Below, one piece after another: positions 16,051 through 24,483 of a stretch of 33,672 nt of DNA. Both the position numbers and the translations under genes were made by a program. How positions within the stretch are numbered: position 1 is the first letter of the stretch; each line of letters begins with the position of its first letter. The stretch is from assembly GCA_934725535.1 (NCBI GenBank), contig CAKVBV010000024.1, positions 1 to 33,672 on the forward strand, written 5' to 3'. Source of the stretch: an uncultured Bacteroidales bacterium (GTDB lineage Bacteria > Bacteroidota > Bacteroidia > Bacteroidales > Paludibacteraceae). The notes under the pieces are model-generated. The model had not been told where the DNA came from and searched no databases. It saw only the letters and a list, made by a program, of their open reading frames with translations.

Positions 16051-16080
16051 TGACAGAAAGTGACAGAAAGTGACAGAAAC
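16051..16080 (+). repeat. Tandem repeat, 10-bp period (TGACAGAAAG)
   Basis: Three adjacent units TGACAGAAAG, TGACAGAAAG, TGACAGAAAC, preceded by a partial unit. Confidence 0.8.
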
Positions 16081-16104
16081 GCTCAATGCCCTCCGACTTT
16101 GTAG

Positions 16105-16260
16105 TATCTTTGCATCGTGATTCAAGGTGTTGAATCCGGTAGGCTGCAGACGTAAGCAGCCCGTGTTCTGTACGTACGAATACTGCCCGAGAGGGTAGTG
16201 GAGGGAGTCTTGGCTCTCTCGTCGGAGGCAAAGGTGCCTCCGAGAATAGTGCAAACAGCC
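16105..16260 (+). ncRNA. Candidate multi-hairpin RNA downstream of a -7-like box
   Basis: TATCTTTG at 16105-16112 fits a -7 box, though no good -33 box is seen. The next 140 bases form consecutive hairpins: GATTCAA/TTGAATC (16120-16137), GGCTGC/GCAGCC (16142-16161), ACTGCCC/GGGTAGT (from about 16182), GAGGGAG/CTCTCTC, and TCGGAGGCA/TGCCTCCGA (about 16224-16245). The spacing and number of stems go beyond chance. Strand is set only by the -7 box. It sits just beyond the metG terminator and encodes no protein I recognise. Confidence 0.4.
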
Positions 16261-16261
16261 A

Positions 16262-16298
16262 CAAAAAAAGAGACTGCCTATTGGGGTAAGCAGTCTCT
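16262..16298 (-). terminator. Terminator of folP-cdaA-metG
   Basis: On the minus strand AGAGACTGC and GCAGTCTCT pair perfectly (9 bp) and are followed by seven T (16269-16263). It starts 26 bases after the metG stop and has the look of the shared terminator family. Confidence 0.85.
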
Positions 16299-16323
16299 TG
16301 TAAGGATCAGGCAGGTATGGCAC

Positions 16324-18396
16324 TTACCCTACTTGGGCACCGTTCTTGACAGGGGCGGTGACGGTGGTGACGACCAACTTGCCGTCAGCGTCCACTGCCG
16401 AGAGAATCATGCCCTGCGACTCGATGCCCATCATCTTGCGCGGCGGGAAATTGGCGATAAAGAGGACTTGCTTGCCGACCAATACCGACGGGTCGGGGTA
16501 CGACTGTGCGATACCCGACAGGATAGTGCGCCCGCCCATGCCGTCGTCCAAACGGAACTGCAGGAGGCGTTCGCTCTTCTTCACCGGCTGGCAATCCAGC
16601 ACGGTAGCCACGCGGATATCCACCTTGTCGAAGTCGTCAATCGTGGTGGCAGCCTTGATGTCGGCGGGGTGCCAGTTGCGGAGTGCTTCGGCTTGTATAG
16701 CGGCTTCGTTCTCGGCTTTGATGCGTGCCAGGCGGTCGAGTTGGGCTTTAATGGCGTCGTCCTCAATCTTCTCGAAGAGGAGCGATACCTCACCCAATTG
16801 CTGCCCCTCCGGAAGCAGGTTGATATTGCCAAGTTCTGCCCAATTTGCAACATTCATGCCCAGCATCTTGCGCAGTTTCTCGGAGGAGAACGGCAGGAAC
16901 GGTTCGAAGGCAATCGACAGATTAGCAGCGATTTGCAGTGCCAGATTGAGGATAGTTGCCGTGCGGTTGAGGTCGGTCTTGGCGAGTTTCCAAGGCTCGG
17001 TGTCGGCAAGATACTTGTTGCCGATGCGGGCGAGGTTCATGGCTTCCTTTTGGGCATCGCGGAAACGGAAGTCGTTGAGCAGACGCTCCAACTCGCTCTT
17101 GACATTCTGGAAATCGGCAATGGTGGCTTGGTCGTAGTCGTTGAGTTCGCCTGCCGCCGGCACTTTGCCGCCGAAATACTTGTTGGTCAGCACGAGTGCG
17201 CGGTTGACGAAGTTGCCGTATATTGCCACTAATTCGTTGTTGTTGCGGGCTTGGAAGTCCGCCCAAGTGAAGTCGTTGTCCTTGGTCTCGGGGGCATTGG
17301 CAGTCAGCACATAGCGCAGCACGTCCTGCTTGCCCGGGAAATCGACAAGGTACTCGTTGAGCCATACCGCCCAGTTGCGCGAGGTGGAGATTTTGTCGCC
17401 CTCGAGGTTGAGGAACTCGTTGGCGGGCACATTGTCGGGAAGGATGTAGGAGCCTTCGGCTTTGAGCATGGTCGGGAAGACAATGCAGTGGAAGACGATA
17501 TTGTCTTTGCCGATGAAGTGAATGAGGCGTGTGGAGGAGTCCTTCCACCATGTCTCCCATTTGCCGTATTCGGGGTGCGCGTCGCAGAGTTCCTTGGTGT
17601 TGGAGATATAGCCGATGGGCGCGTCGAACCAGACATACAGCACTTTGCCTTCGGCGCCCTCTACGGGCACGGGTATGCCCCAGTCGAGGTCGCGCGTCAC
17701 GGCACGCGGACGCAAACCGCCGTCCAGCCACGACTTGCACTGCCCATACACGTTGGGACGCCACTCTTTGTGCTCGTTGAGAATCCACTCCTCGAGCCAC
17801 GACTGGTATTGGTCGAGCGGCAGATACCAGTGGGTGGTGGGGCGTTTGGTCAGCGGATTGCCGTTGATGGCATTGTAGGGATTGATGAGTTCGTCGGGCG
17901 AGAGGGTGGCTCCGCACTTCTCACACTGGTCGCCGTAAGCACCCTGCGCATGGCAGCGAGGGCACTCGCCGCGGATATTGCGGTCGGTGAGGAACTCCTG
18001 CGTCTCGGGGTCGTAGAACTGCTCGGTGGTCTGTTGGATAAACTTGCCGTTGTCGTACAGTTTGCGGAAGAAGTCCGACGCCATCTTGTGGTGCGTGGGA
18101 CTTGTGGTGCGCGAATAGATGTCAAACGATATACCAAAGCCCTCGAAAGAGTCTTTGATAAGTTTATGATAGCGGTCCACCACCTGCTGGGTAGTGATGC
18201 CCTCTTTGCGGGCGCGGATGGTGACGGGCACACCATGCTCGTCGCTACCGCCCACGAACAGCACGGGTTCGCCTTTCAGACGGAGATAGCGGACATAAAT
18301 ATCTGCGGGTACATACACGCCTGCGAGGTGCCCGATATGCACGGGACCGTTGGCATAAGGTAAGGCTGCCGTTACAAGAGTACGTTGAAATGCCAT
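16324..18396 (-). CDS. metG: Methionyl-tRNA synthetase
   Basis: Charges tRNA-Met with methionine. The 690 residues show a class I catalytic core with HIGH at residues 20-23 (PVHIGHLAG), the zinc-binding knuckles CPRCHAQGAYGDQCEKCG, and the KMSKS-type loop as DKISTS near residue 335. The anticodon-binding helical domain follows, and a C-terminal EMAP/Trbp111-like tRNA-binding domain closes the protein (DKVDIRVATVLDCQPV, FIANFPPRKMMGIESQGMIL). This is the long form that dimerises through the C-terminal domain. It begins 2 bases after cdaA ends, so the genes are tightly coupled. The terminator at 16262-16298 ends the unit. Confidence 0.97.
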   Translation of the reverse strand: MAFQRTLVTAALPYANGPVHIGHLAGVYVPADIYVRYLRLKGEPVLFVGGSDEHGVPVTIRARKEGITTQQVVDRYHKLIKDSFEGFGISFDIYSRTTSPTHHKMASDFFRKLYDNGKFIQQTTEQFYDPETQEFLTDRNIRGECPRCHAQGAYGDQCEKCGATLSPDELINPYNAINGNPLTKRPTTHWYLPLDQYQSWLEEWILNEHKEWRPNVYGQCKSWLDGGLRPRAVTRDLDWGIPVPVEGAEGKVLYVWFDAPIGYISNTKELCDAHPEYGKWETWWKDSSTRLIHFIGKDNIVFHCIVFPTMLKAEGSYILPDNVPANEFLNLEGDKISTSRNWAVWLNEYLVDFPGKQDVLRYVLTANAPETKDNDFTWADFQARNNNELVAIYGNFVNRALVLTNKYFGGKVPAAGELNDYDQATIADFQNVKSELERLLNDFRFRDAQKEAMNLARIGNKYLADTEPWKLAKTDLNRTATILNLALQIAANLSIAFEPFLPFSSEKLRKMLGMNVANWAELGNINLLPEGQQLGEVSLLFEKIEDDAIKAQLDRLARIKAENEAAIQAEALRNWHPADIKAATTIDDFDKVDIRVATVLDCQPVKKSERLLQFRLDDGMGGRTILSGIAQSYPDPSVLVGKQVLFIANFPPRKMMGIESQGMILSAVDADGKLVVTTVTAPVKNGAQVG

Positions 18397-18398
18397 AG

Positions 18399-19205
18399 TT
18401 ATTTGAGTAGTTTATGTTTTTTAGTTGCTTTGTCGTTGTATTCCACGCCCATTGCGGGGGCGAGGTAGTTGTGCTCCAACTCGTTGATATTCACCGTATG
18501 GATGTCATTGCCGAGTGCCACGGAGATGCGTCCTGTCTCCTCCGAGACTACGATGGCGAGGGCATCGGTCTTCTCTGCCAGTCCGAGTGCGGCACGGTGG
18601 CGCAGTCCGTAGTGCTTGGGCAGGTCCTGCCGCTTGGTGACGGGCAGGATACACGCCGCCGACTGCAGGCGGTTGCCCGAGATGATGAGGGCACCGTCGT
18701 GGAGAGGGGTGTTCTTGAAGAAGATATTCTCAATCATTCGCGCCGAGATGACGGCGTCCACCGTCTCGCCGGTGTCGGCATACTCTTTGAGCCCCTGCTG
18801 GTTGGTGATGACGATGAGTGCACCCGTCTTGCTGGCGGACATGTGCGAGCAGGCGAGAATGATTTGGTCCACCTGCTGCTGCGCCTCTTTCTGGTGCCTG
18901 GTGTGCGAGAGGTGGTCGCGGATATTGTCCATATTGAACCGCGCACCGATGCGGTAGAAGAACGAGCGTATCTCCTCCTGGAATATCACGATGAGCGCGA
19001 TGGCACCCACACTGATGAAGCGGTCGAAGAGGGCACCCGTGAGTTCCAACTCGAAGACATAACTGACTAACAACCACGCCAATATGAATGCCAAGATACC
19101 CCAAAAGAGGTTGCTGGCACCCGAGCGGCGCAAGATGCGGTAGATACCAAACAGAATGGTAGCCACCAAGAGGATATCGATTATGTCTTTCAGCCCTATA
19201 TGCAT
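18399..19205 (-). CDS. cdaA: Diadenylate cyclase CdaA (c-di-AMP synthase)
   Basis: Makes cyclic di-AMP from two ATP at the membrane. The 268 residues show hydrophobic N-terminal helices (residues 7-24, 33-52 and 62-76) and a DAC domain with DGA at 170-172 (LHDGALI) and RHR at 202-204 (LRHRAALG), the two signature motifs. The linker QEEIRSFFYRIGA is typical of CdaA in Bacteroidota. It lies between folP and metG on the same strand. A folP-cdaA pair is common in this phylum; in Firmicutes cdaA instead pairs with cdaR and glmM. No CdaR-like regulator is seen here, so control of the enzyme is unknown. Confidence 0.93.
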   Translation of the reverse strand: MHIGLKDIIDILLVATILFGIYRILRRSGASNLFWGILAFILAWLLVSYVFELELTGALFDRFISVGAIALIVIFQEEIRSFFYRIGARFNMDNIRDHLSHTRHQKEAQQQVDQIILACSHMSASKTGALIVITNQQGLKEYADTGETVDAVISARMIENIFFKNTPLHDGALIISGNRLQSAACILPVTKRQDLPKHYGLRHRAALGLAEKTDALAIVVSEETGRISVALGNDIHTVNINELEHNYLAPAMGVEYNDKATKKHKLLK

Positions 19206-19230
19206 GGTTAATCGTCTATGGTTGTGTCGG

Positions 19231-20061
19231 TTATGCCTTGTCAGGATAGGTGTATTGCCAGACGGCTATCGCCTGTTTGGCGGGTGCCACCTCGTGCACG
19301 CGGAGGATATTCGCGCCCTTCTCAAGGGCAATAACATGCGCAGCGGTGGTGGCAGGCAGCACATCATCAGGTGTCAGACCCATCGGGCGGTAGAACATCG
19401 ACTTGTGCGACACGCCCACCAATACAGGCGCATGGAGCGTTTGCAGGACATCCAACTGGCGCAGGAGACTGTAGTTCTGCTCCACGTTCTTGCCAAAGCC
19501 GAAGCCGGGGTCAAGAATCACATCTGCCACCCCACGGCGGTGCAGTTCGTCTGTGCGCGACTGAAGAAAGTCCAGAATGTCCGTCATAGTGCGGTCGTAA
19601 CCGTCATCGCTCTTGGTAATCTCTCGCGCGTGCGTGAGAATATAAGGAACGCGATACTTGCTCACAATGTCAAACATCTGATTATCAGCGTCCCCGCCAT
19701 ACACGTCATTGATAATATCCGCCCCTTCCTCTATGGAGCGGCGGGCTACTTCCGCACGGAAAGTATCCACGGATACCGGCACTTCCGCCCACCTGCGCCG
19801 TATGGCTTTGAGGGCAGGTGCCAATCGTGCCCACTCCCCTTCCGTGTCCACAGGCGTGGAGCCCGGACGGGTGGAGCAAGCCCCCAAGTCCAGTATCTCA
19901 GCCCCCTCGTCCAATGCCTTTTCGGCACAGCGGAGCACCTCGTCCTCGCTCATCGAGCGGCATGAGGTGTAGAAACTGTCGGGCGTGATGTTCACAATCG
20001 CCATCACGCGCGGCACAGACAGGTCTAACAGCCTGTTATGTACACGAATACTGTTTTGCAT
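19231..20061 (-). CDS. folP: Dihydropteroate synthase
   Basis: Joins p-aminobenzoate to hydroxymethyl-dihydropterin pyrophosphate in folate synthesis; the target of sulfonamides. The 276 residues form a TIM barrel with the family motifs: AIVNITPDSF, LDLGACSTRPG, VPVSVDTFRAEVA, DIINDVYGG, VILDPGFGFGK, and VGVSHKSM with the substrate-binding lysine. Typical enzymes have IGGESTRPG where this has LGACSTRPG, a variant seen in Bacteroidota. It leads folP-cdaA-metG. On the minus strand a -7 box TACCTTTG ends 8 bases before the ATG, so the message is probably leaderless or nearly so. Confidence 0.95.
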   Translation of the reverse strand: MQNSIRVHNRLLDLSVPRVMAIVNITPDSFYTSCRSMSEDEVLRCAEKALDEGAEILDLGACSTRPGSTPVDTEGEWARLAPALKAIRRRWAEVPVSVDTFRAEVARRSIEEGADIINDVYGGDADNQMFDIVSKYRVPYILTHAREITKSDDGYDRTMTDILDFLQSRTDELHRRGVADVILDPGFGFGKNVEQNYSLLRQLDVLQTLHAPVLVGVSHKSMFYRPMGLTPDDVLPATTAAHVIALEKGANILRVHEVAPAKQAIAVWQYTYPDKA

Positions 20062-20069
20062 TTCAACTG

Positions 20070-20077
20070 CAAAGGTA
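20070..20077 (-). promoter_or_regulatory. -7 box of the folP operon
   Basis: TACCTTTG on the minus strand with only 8 bases between it and the folP ATG. The -33 region is not a good match. Confidence 0.5.
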
Positions 20078-20203
20078 CGAAAAACATTGCGATTACGCTA
20101 CTTTTGCCCACAATGAGAAATCAAAAACACCTGCTTTTTGCAAAAAAAATACTTTTTCTGCATTTTTTCATCGGGAAAGTTATATCAACTCACTTTTTTT
20201 TTG

Positions 20204-20211
20204 TACCTTTG
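20204..20211 (+). promoter_or_regulatory. -7 box of the gldJ-gcvH unit
   Basis: TACCTTTG after a T-rich run, 45 bases before the ATG at 20257. The -33 box is not clear. Confidence 0.5.
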
Positions 20212-20256
20212 CGGGCTGAAAGTGGAATTTATAACAAGATTATACTCTACATACTT

Positions 20257-21948
20257 ATGAATAACGTACTGAAATTAGTATCAAAGGTCGTGCTCCTGAC
20301 GCTGTTGGTGGTAGTGGGCGCAGGCTGTTCGACATCATCGCGTGAGTTAAACACCAAGACTTCATTCCAAACAGGTTGGAAGAGTTTTGACAAAAACACC
20401 ACACGCTTTGAGGCTTACGAGGGGAATATCTCCCAGTCGCCTGTAGGTATGGTGGCGATACCCGGCGGGTCGTTCACCATAGGTCAGCAGGACGAGTTCG
20501 TGACTGCACCCCGTAATAGCGAGCGTCGGACGCTTACCGTCAGTTCTTTCTATATGGATAAGTATGAGGTTACCAATATGGCATGGAAAGAGTATCTTGG
20601 CTGGTTGGAGACCGTGTTCGGAAAGTATAAGCCGTCTATCATTACGGCTGCGCTGCCGGATACCACGGTGTGGCGCGACGAGTTGGCATACAACGAACCG
20701 TATGTGGAGAACTATTTCCGGCACCCCGCCTATAGTTTCTACCCTGTAGTAGGTGTGTCGTGGAATCAGGCTATGGCATATTGCCAATGGCGAACCGACC
20801 GCGTCAATGAAATGATACTGGTCAGTGGACAATATATCACGTTGCCTCCTTACGCTATGCTCAACCCAAATGCCTACCTCACGGAACAGGAGGCTGACGA
20901 GTTCTTGAAGAACAACTACGAGCACCCCGAGTATGCCAATTATGAGAAAGAGGCAGTGGAAGTTCCCCTCTCTATTGCCCAGTTATATGGCTATGACGGA
21001 GAAGAGGTGGCAGAGGAAGATGAGAATGGTATGATGACCGACCCGTTGGTAACGATGTACCGCTTGCCTTATGAGTGGGTGCGCGACCAGTTTGTTTTCA
21101 ACACCGAGAAGTACTACTTGAGTGGCACGCAATACAACCCTGCCATGGGGCGTAAAACGCGTACCGATGCGTATGGCACTCCCCGCAAAATCAACAGAGC
21201 GGATGGCATCTTGCTGATAGGTTATCGTCTCCCCACGGAAGCAGAATGGGAATATGCCGCTTTTGCCCCGGTCTCCAATGAGGACGGGCTACCTGAGGAA
21301 GGACGTATCTACCCTTGGTCGGGCTACCAACCGCGTGACATCAGCAAGAAAAATCGCGGCAAGATGATGGCGAACTTCGTGCGCAACCGAGGCGATATGA
21401 TGGGTGTAGCAGGTGCCGCCAACGACGGTTACGTGCTCACAGCACCCGTGGACGCTTTTGCTCCCAACGATTTCGGCTTGTATAATATGGCAGGCAATGT
21501 CAATGAATGGGTAATGGATGTCTATCGCGAGACTTCTGCTGAGGAAGTTACCGAGTACAACCCCTTCCGCGGTAACATCTATGCACATGCCAAACGTGAT
21601 GACAACGGCAATTATATCATGACAGAGACGGGCTGCTTGGAGATTGAGTATGCAGCCGAGGACGATAAGCGAGACTATAAGGATGGCGACAAGCAGTCGC
21701 GTTTTGAAACAGACTATCCTATAGATACCGTGGGACTCTCCGAAGAGCAAATGGCTGCCGTGAAGTATGACCCCACAGACATCCTCATACCGCGTATCAG
21801 CAAGGATGCACGTGTGTACAAGGGTGGTTCGTGGAACGACCGTATCTATTGGCTCAACCCCACCACACGCCGGTTCCTTGAGCAGGACAAGTCCTCCAGC
21901 ACTATCGGCTTCCGTTGCGCTATGACGATGCTGGGAGACAACAACTGA
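20257..21948 (+). CDS. gldJ: GldJ-type lipoprotein with formylglycine-generating-enzyme-like domain
   Basis: I chose ATG at 20257, which starts a lipoprotein signal (lipobox GAGC, Cys24); the longer frame from 20038 runs through the folP promoter. The 563-residue protein has an FGE-sulfatase/SUMF1-like fold: MVAIPGGSFTIGQQDE, YMDKYEVTNMAWKEYLGWL, YPVVGVSWNQAMAYCQWRTDRVNE, YRLPTEAEWEYAAF, FGLYNMAGNVNEWVMD, RVYKGGSWNDR and GFRCAM. The segment ALPDTTVWRDELAYNEPYVENYFRHPAY is characteristic of GldJ rather than GldK, and so is the length. In gliding Flavobacteria GldJ is an outer-membrane lipoprotein that stabilises the GldK/type IX secretion machinery. In Bacteroidales a gliding role is not expected, so secretion or envelope assembly is more likely. 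Acidic insertions (EEVAEEDENG, EYAAEDDKRDYKDGD) are notable. gcvH follows after 28 bases. Confidence 0.78.
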   Translation: MNNVLKLVSKVVLLTLLVVVGAGCSTSSRELNTKTSFQTGWKSFDKNTTRFEAYEGNISQSPVGMVAIPGGSFTIGQQDEFVTAPRNSERRTLTVSSFYMDKYEVTNMAWKEYLGWLETVFGKYKPSIITAALPDTTVWRDELAYNEPYVENYFRHPAYSFYPVVGVSWNQAMAYCQWRTDRVNEMILVSGQYITLPPYAMLNPNAYLTEQEADEFLKNNYEHPEYANYEKEAVEVPLSIAQLYGYDGEEVAEEDENGMMTDPLVTMYRLPYEWVRDQFVFNTEKYYLSGTQYNPAMGRKTRTDAYGTPRKINRADGILLIGYRLPTEAEWEYAAFAPVSNEDGLPEEGRIYPWSGYQPRDISKKNRGKMMANFVRNRGDMMGVAGAANDGYVLTAPVDAFAPNDFGLYNMAGNVNEWVMDVYRETSAEEVTEYNPFRGNIYAHAKRDDNGNYIMTETGCLEIEYAAEDDKRDYKDGDKQSRFETDYPIDTVGLSEEQMAAVKYDPTDILIPRISKDARVYKGGSWNDRIYWLNPTTRRFLEQDKSSSTIGFRCAMTMLGDNN

Positions 21949-21976
21949 TTAGAACAATAGTTATAAATCTAATAAT

Positions 21977-22354
21977 ATGAATATTCCATCAAATCTGCGC
22001 TACACGAAAGACCATGAGTGGATTCGTGTAGAGGGCGAAGAAGCCTATGTAGGCATCACGGATTATGCACAATCCGAGTTAGGTGAAATCGTGTTTGTTG
22101 ACATCAACACCCAAGGCGAAACCATCGGTCAAGACGAGACTTTCGGCTCTATCGAGGCTGTCAAGACGGTGAGCGACCTCAATATGCCGGTTGCCGGCGA
22201 GGTATTGGAGGTCAACGAGGCTATCAACGACCAACCCGAACTGGTCAACAATGACCCCTACGGCGAAGGCTGGATGATTAAAATCCGCATCGCTAATCCT
22301 GCTGAGTTGGATACTCTGCTCGATGCTGCAGGTTATCAGGCACTTATCGGATAA
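21977..22354 (+). CDS. gcvH: Glycine cleavage system H protein
   Basis: Carries the aminomethyl group of glycine on a lipoyl arm between the P and T proteins. The 125 residues form a lipoyl domain with the modification site Lys63 in GSIEAVKTVSD. Conserved HEWIRVEG, GITDYAQSELGEIVFVD and NDPYGEGWMIKI are present. Length is normal. It follows gldJ by 28 bases and precedes a terminator. No gcvT or gcvP is in the window, so the partners lie elsewhere. In some bacteria H protein also serves as lipoyl donor, which could matter for a solitary gene. Confidence 0.96.
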   Translation: MNIPSNLRYTKDHEWIRVEGEEAYVGITDYAQSELGEIVFVDINTQGETIGQDETFGSIEAVKTVSDLNMPVAGEVLEVNEAINDQPELVNNDPYGEGWMIKIRIANPAELDTLLDAAGYQALIG

Positions 22355-22405
22355 ACTACCATAATCATAGTAGCGTGAAGAGTCCCTCTCTTTCACGCCG
22401 CAATA

Positions 22406-22439
22406 GGAGGCTGCCTAACAAACATAGGCAGTCTCCTTT
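22406..22439 (+). terminator. Terminator of gldJ-gcvH
   Basis: Arms GGAGGCTGCCT and AGGCAGTCTCC (11 bp, one G-T pair) followed by TTTATTG. Same sequence family as the other terminators here. Confidence 0.8.
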
Positions 22440-22449
22440 ATTGTTGGGA

Positions 22450-22470
22450 GACGATGCGGCTCGCATCGTT
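22450..22470 (+). repeat. 21-bp hairpin repeat, copy 4 with compensating changes
   Basis: Arms GACGATGCG and CGCATCGTT with loop GCT. Compared with the other copies, C-to-T in the left arm is matched by G-to-A in the right arm, keeping the pair. A terminal C-to-T leaves a G-T pair. Confidence 0.85.
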
Positions 22471-22597
22471 AAAAGCGGTCTTTTTCTGAAGAACTGGCAT
22501 TCTTTTTAACATGTTAGCCCCCCCCTTTTTGTCCCTTACGTTGGCACAGTACGCACTATGCATTGCACATTATTCCTTGTGTCCTTGTCGGGATAAG

Positions 22598-22641
22598 AGT
22601 ATGTGATTAGTATGTGATTAGTATGATATTAGTATGTGATT
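22598..22641 (+). repeat. Tandem repeat, 11-bp period (AGTATGTGATT)
   Basis: Four units: AGTATGTGATT twice, AGTATGATATT, AGTATGTGATT. It is followed by CAGCCGAC, a tail shared in similar form with the array at 25895. A third array of the same unit is at 33533. Confidence 0.85.
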
Positions 22642-22688
22642 CAGCCGACCTTATCGCGATGATACCCGGACATTCAGCAGCCTACCGG

Positions 22689-23294
22689 TTATCCATGCGG
22701 ATTGGGTATTAAGCGCGTCAGATACTTCACCTCTTCTTCTGTCAAGTATCTTGCCGAGTGCCCGAAGTAGTATTCCGAAGCGGCTTCCACACCAAATACG
22801 CCATTCCCCCACTCTATCACATTCAGATACACCTCCATTATCCTGTCCTTACCCCACAGAAACTCTATCAGTACCGTGAAGTACGCCTCCGTTACCTTAC
22901 GGCTGTAGGTCCTCGAAGGTGTGCAAAACACATTCTTTGCCGTCTGCTGCGAGATGGTGCTGCCGCCCATAACCACTTGACCATAAGCACGATTGATACG
23001 GTATGCATGGACGATAGCGTCCAAGTCAAAACCGCGGTGCTCATAGAAATGAGCATCTTCGCTATTCACCACCGACACCACCATATTCGGCGACACGTCC
23101 TCCAACGACACCCACTGCCTCCTGATAGCCAACGACTTGCCTGCCCCACGCGCCTCGGCTCGCCGTATCAGCATCAGTGCTGTCGTATGTACAGGCAACA
23201 AACGGTAGCATATCACCGCACCGACCGACGACAGCAGAAATGCCCCTATCGTATATGCGATTATCTTAACGGAGCGGCTTGCCATGGTCATCAA
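22689..23294 (-). CDS. mtgA: Monofunctional peptidoglycan transglycosylase, C-terminally short
   Basis: A membrane-anchored GT51 enzyme that polymerises lipid II into glycan strands. The 201 residues show a membrane helix (residues 10-32), the catalytic NSEDAHFYEHRGFD (Glu79), GGSTISQQTAKN (110-121) and KDRIMEVYLNVIEWGNG. The protein stops at IPNPHG, just where family members have a conserved PNP followed by about 25-30 more residues, so the extreme C terminus is missing. All catalytic motifs are kept. It overlaps the upstream WG-like gene by 29 bases if ATG at 23294 is used; ATG at 23285 is also possible. The stop is followed within 50 bases by the 11-bp array at 22598-22641. Confidence 0.88.
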   Translation of the reverse strand: MMTMASRSVKIIAYTIGAFLLSSVGAVICYRLLPVHTTALMLIRRAEARGAGKSLAIRRQWVSLEDVSPNMVVSVVNSEDAHFYEHRGFDLDAIVHAYRINRAYGQVVMGGSTISQQTAKNVFCTPSRTYSRKVTEAYFTVLIEFLWGKDRIMEVYLNVIEWGNGVFGVEAASEYYFGHSARYLTEEEVKYLTRLIPNPHG

Positions 23295-24333
23295 TCAGCG
23301 TCCCGAAACGCGTGGAATACTCCCCGAACGACGCAAAGAACACGTGCCGTGTCTGTGCCTCTATGCTGTGAAACAATGGCGGCGTCAACACGTGATAGTG
23401 CCTGTCCATCAACCCGCACTTATTGTTATAATCCGTATAGACAAAGCACTCCGTATCCTCATACACGGGATTGCCGTTAGCGTCCTTACGGTTTGTGTTG
23501 TACGTGAGTGTCCGAATGCCCTTGTATATCACCTCATACACCATCCTACCCTGATAATCAAACAGATGCTGCACACCATTGTACTCTGTGGCTACAATAC
23601 CTTCCGACCAGTCTATGTCCACCGATTGGTAATTCCCTGCCAACACGGTATCCAACTCATATCCATACACCACACACTGTTCGCCTGTCTTGGTGTTGAA
23701 GAGTTGGTGCTGATAATTATTGTCTATATAGGTGTACCGTGCGGGCAGCACCCAGTTGGCGGCGGTATCCAACACGCCATACATGTCATTGTCGGCACGG
23801 ACAATCAATTTCCCGTGATAGTAGAGCATCTCATACTGCCCCCGATAGCGCAGACCGTGGCGATTGACGATGGACCCGTCTCTGCGGAAAATGTAGATAG
23901 TGTCTTTCCTCACCATCACGCCACGGTCTGAACTGAATGCCCACGCCTTGTCATACACTAACGGAGTCAGCAGGTGGGCTGTGTTTAGGTTTATATATGC
24001 GCGTTTATTGTGTTTGGCAACGATGCCGATAGTGTCCCCGCGTCCTACATACAACCACGATATGCTGTCCATCAGCACCTTACCTGTTCTCGGGTCGTAG
24101 ATATGGTCACCGTATTTGTAGCGCAGACCATTGTCGCCTATCTCCTCGCCATACAGCCGACGGGTAACCGGCGAGTTGTTATCCTTGCCACCGAAGGTGC
24201 CGCTTATGGCCCAAACGATAGCAATCACCACCACTCCCCCGCACAGGCAGATGACAGCCCGCATCGGACGGATAGTGTGCAGTTGGGTCTTTGCTCTCAA
24301 GAGCCACGCTGAGATGTTTTTTGCTGGTTTCAT
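23266..24333 (-). CDS. Membrane-anchored WG-repeat-like protein
   Basis: The 355 residues have one N-terminal membrane segment (about 26-44) with a short basic cytoplasmic part, then an extracytoplasmic domain of repeated beta hairpins. Phrases such as GLRYKYGDHIYDPRTGKVLMDSISW, YINLNTAHLLTPLVYDKAW, MYGVLDTAANWVLPARYTYIDNNY, QHLFDYQGRMVYEVIYKGI and KCGLMDRHYHVLTPPLFHSIE fit the WG (KWGFID-like) repeat pattern, seen in many Bacteroidota exported proteins of unknown role. It leads a two-gene unit with mtgA, overlapping it by 29 bases, which suggests a role at the cell wall (inference). A -7 box on the minus strand lies at 24367-24360. Confidence 0.65.
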   Translation of the reverse strand: MKPAKNISAWLLRAKTQLHTIRPMRAVICLCGGVVVIAIVWAISGTFGGKDNNSPVTRRLYGEEIGDNGLRYKYGDHIYDPRTGKVLMDSISWLYVGRGDTIGIVAKHNKRAYINLNTAHLLTPLVYDKAWAFSSDRGVMVRKDTIYIFRRDGSIVNRHGLRYRGQYEMLYYHGKLIVRADNDMYGVLDTAANWVLPARYTYIDNNYQHQLFNTKTGEQCVVYGYELDTVLAGNYQSVDIDWSEGIVATEYNGVQHLFDYQGRMVYEVIYKGIRTLTYNTNRKDANGNPVYEDTECFVYTDYNNKCGLMDRHYHVLTPPLFHSIEAQTRHVFFASFGEYSTRFGTLIDDHGKPLR

Positions 24334-24359
24334 ACGCCTTTGTTGTTTGAATTACACGG

Positions 24360-24367
24360 CAAAGGTA
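24360..24367 (-). promoter_or_regulatory. -7 box of the WG-like protein / mtgA unit
   Basis: TACCTTTG on the minus strand, 26 bases before the ATG at 24333. The -33 region is T-rich but not TTTG. Confidence 0.5.
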
Positions 24368-24416
24368 CTTGCTTTTTACCACGTAAAAAAGGCTTTCCTT
24401 GACGAATGTATGAAAT

Positions 24417-24462
24417 ACCAAATGGGCTGTATGAAGTACTTCCACACAGCCCATTTGGTACA
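24417..24462 (-). terminator. 15-bp perfect hairpin after the glycosidase gene
   Basis: Arms TACCAAATGGGCTGT and ACAGCCCATTTGGTA are perfectly complementary with a 15-base loop. It begins 22 bases after the stop of the minus-strand glycosidase gene. The following T run is weak, so termination is likely but not certain. Confidence 0.6.
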
Positions 24463-24483
24463 TTTTGTGGTGAGGTTATTCCC

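Larger units (their letters stand above)
15125..16323. other. Gene-free stretch of 1.2 kb with repeats and an RNA candidate
   Basis: In order: peptidase terminator (15179-15209), an 11-bp array (15245-15277), about 400 AT-rich bases with only spurious short frames, an 11-bp array (15710-15753), hairpin repeat copy 3 (15956-15976), a 10-bp array (16051-16080), a -7-like box with a multi-hairpin RNA candidate (16105-16260), and the metG terminator. The short frames here have no homology I recognise and no promoter or ribosome binding site. Confidence 0.7.
22355..22688. other. Gene-free stretch between gcvH and mtgA
   Basis: Contains the gcvH terminator, hairpin repeat copy 4, a GCATT-type repeat (22551-22573) and an 11-bp tandem array (22598-22641). 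Nothing coding is visible. Confidence 0.75.
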
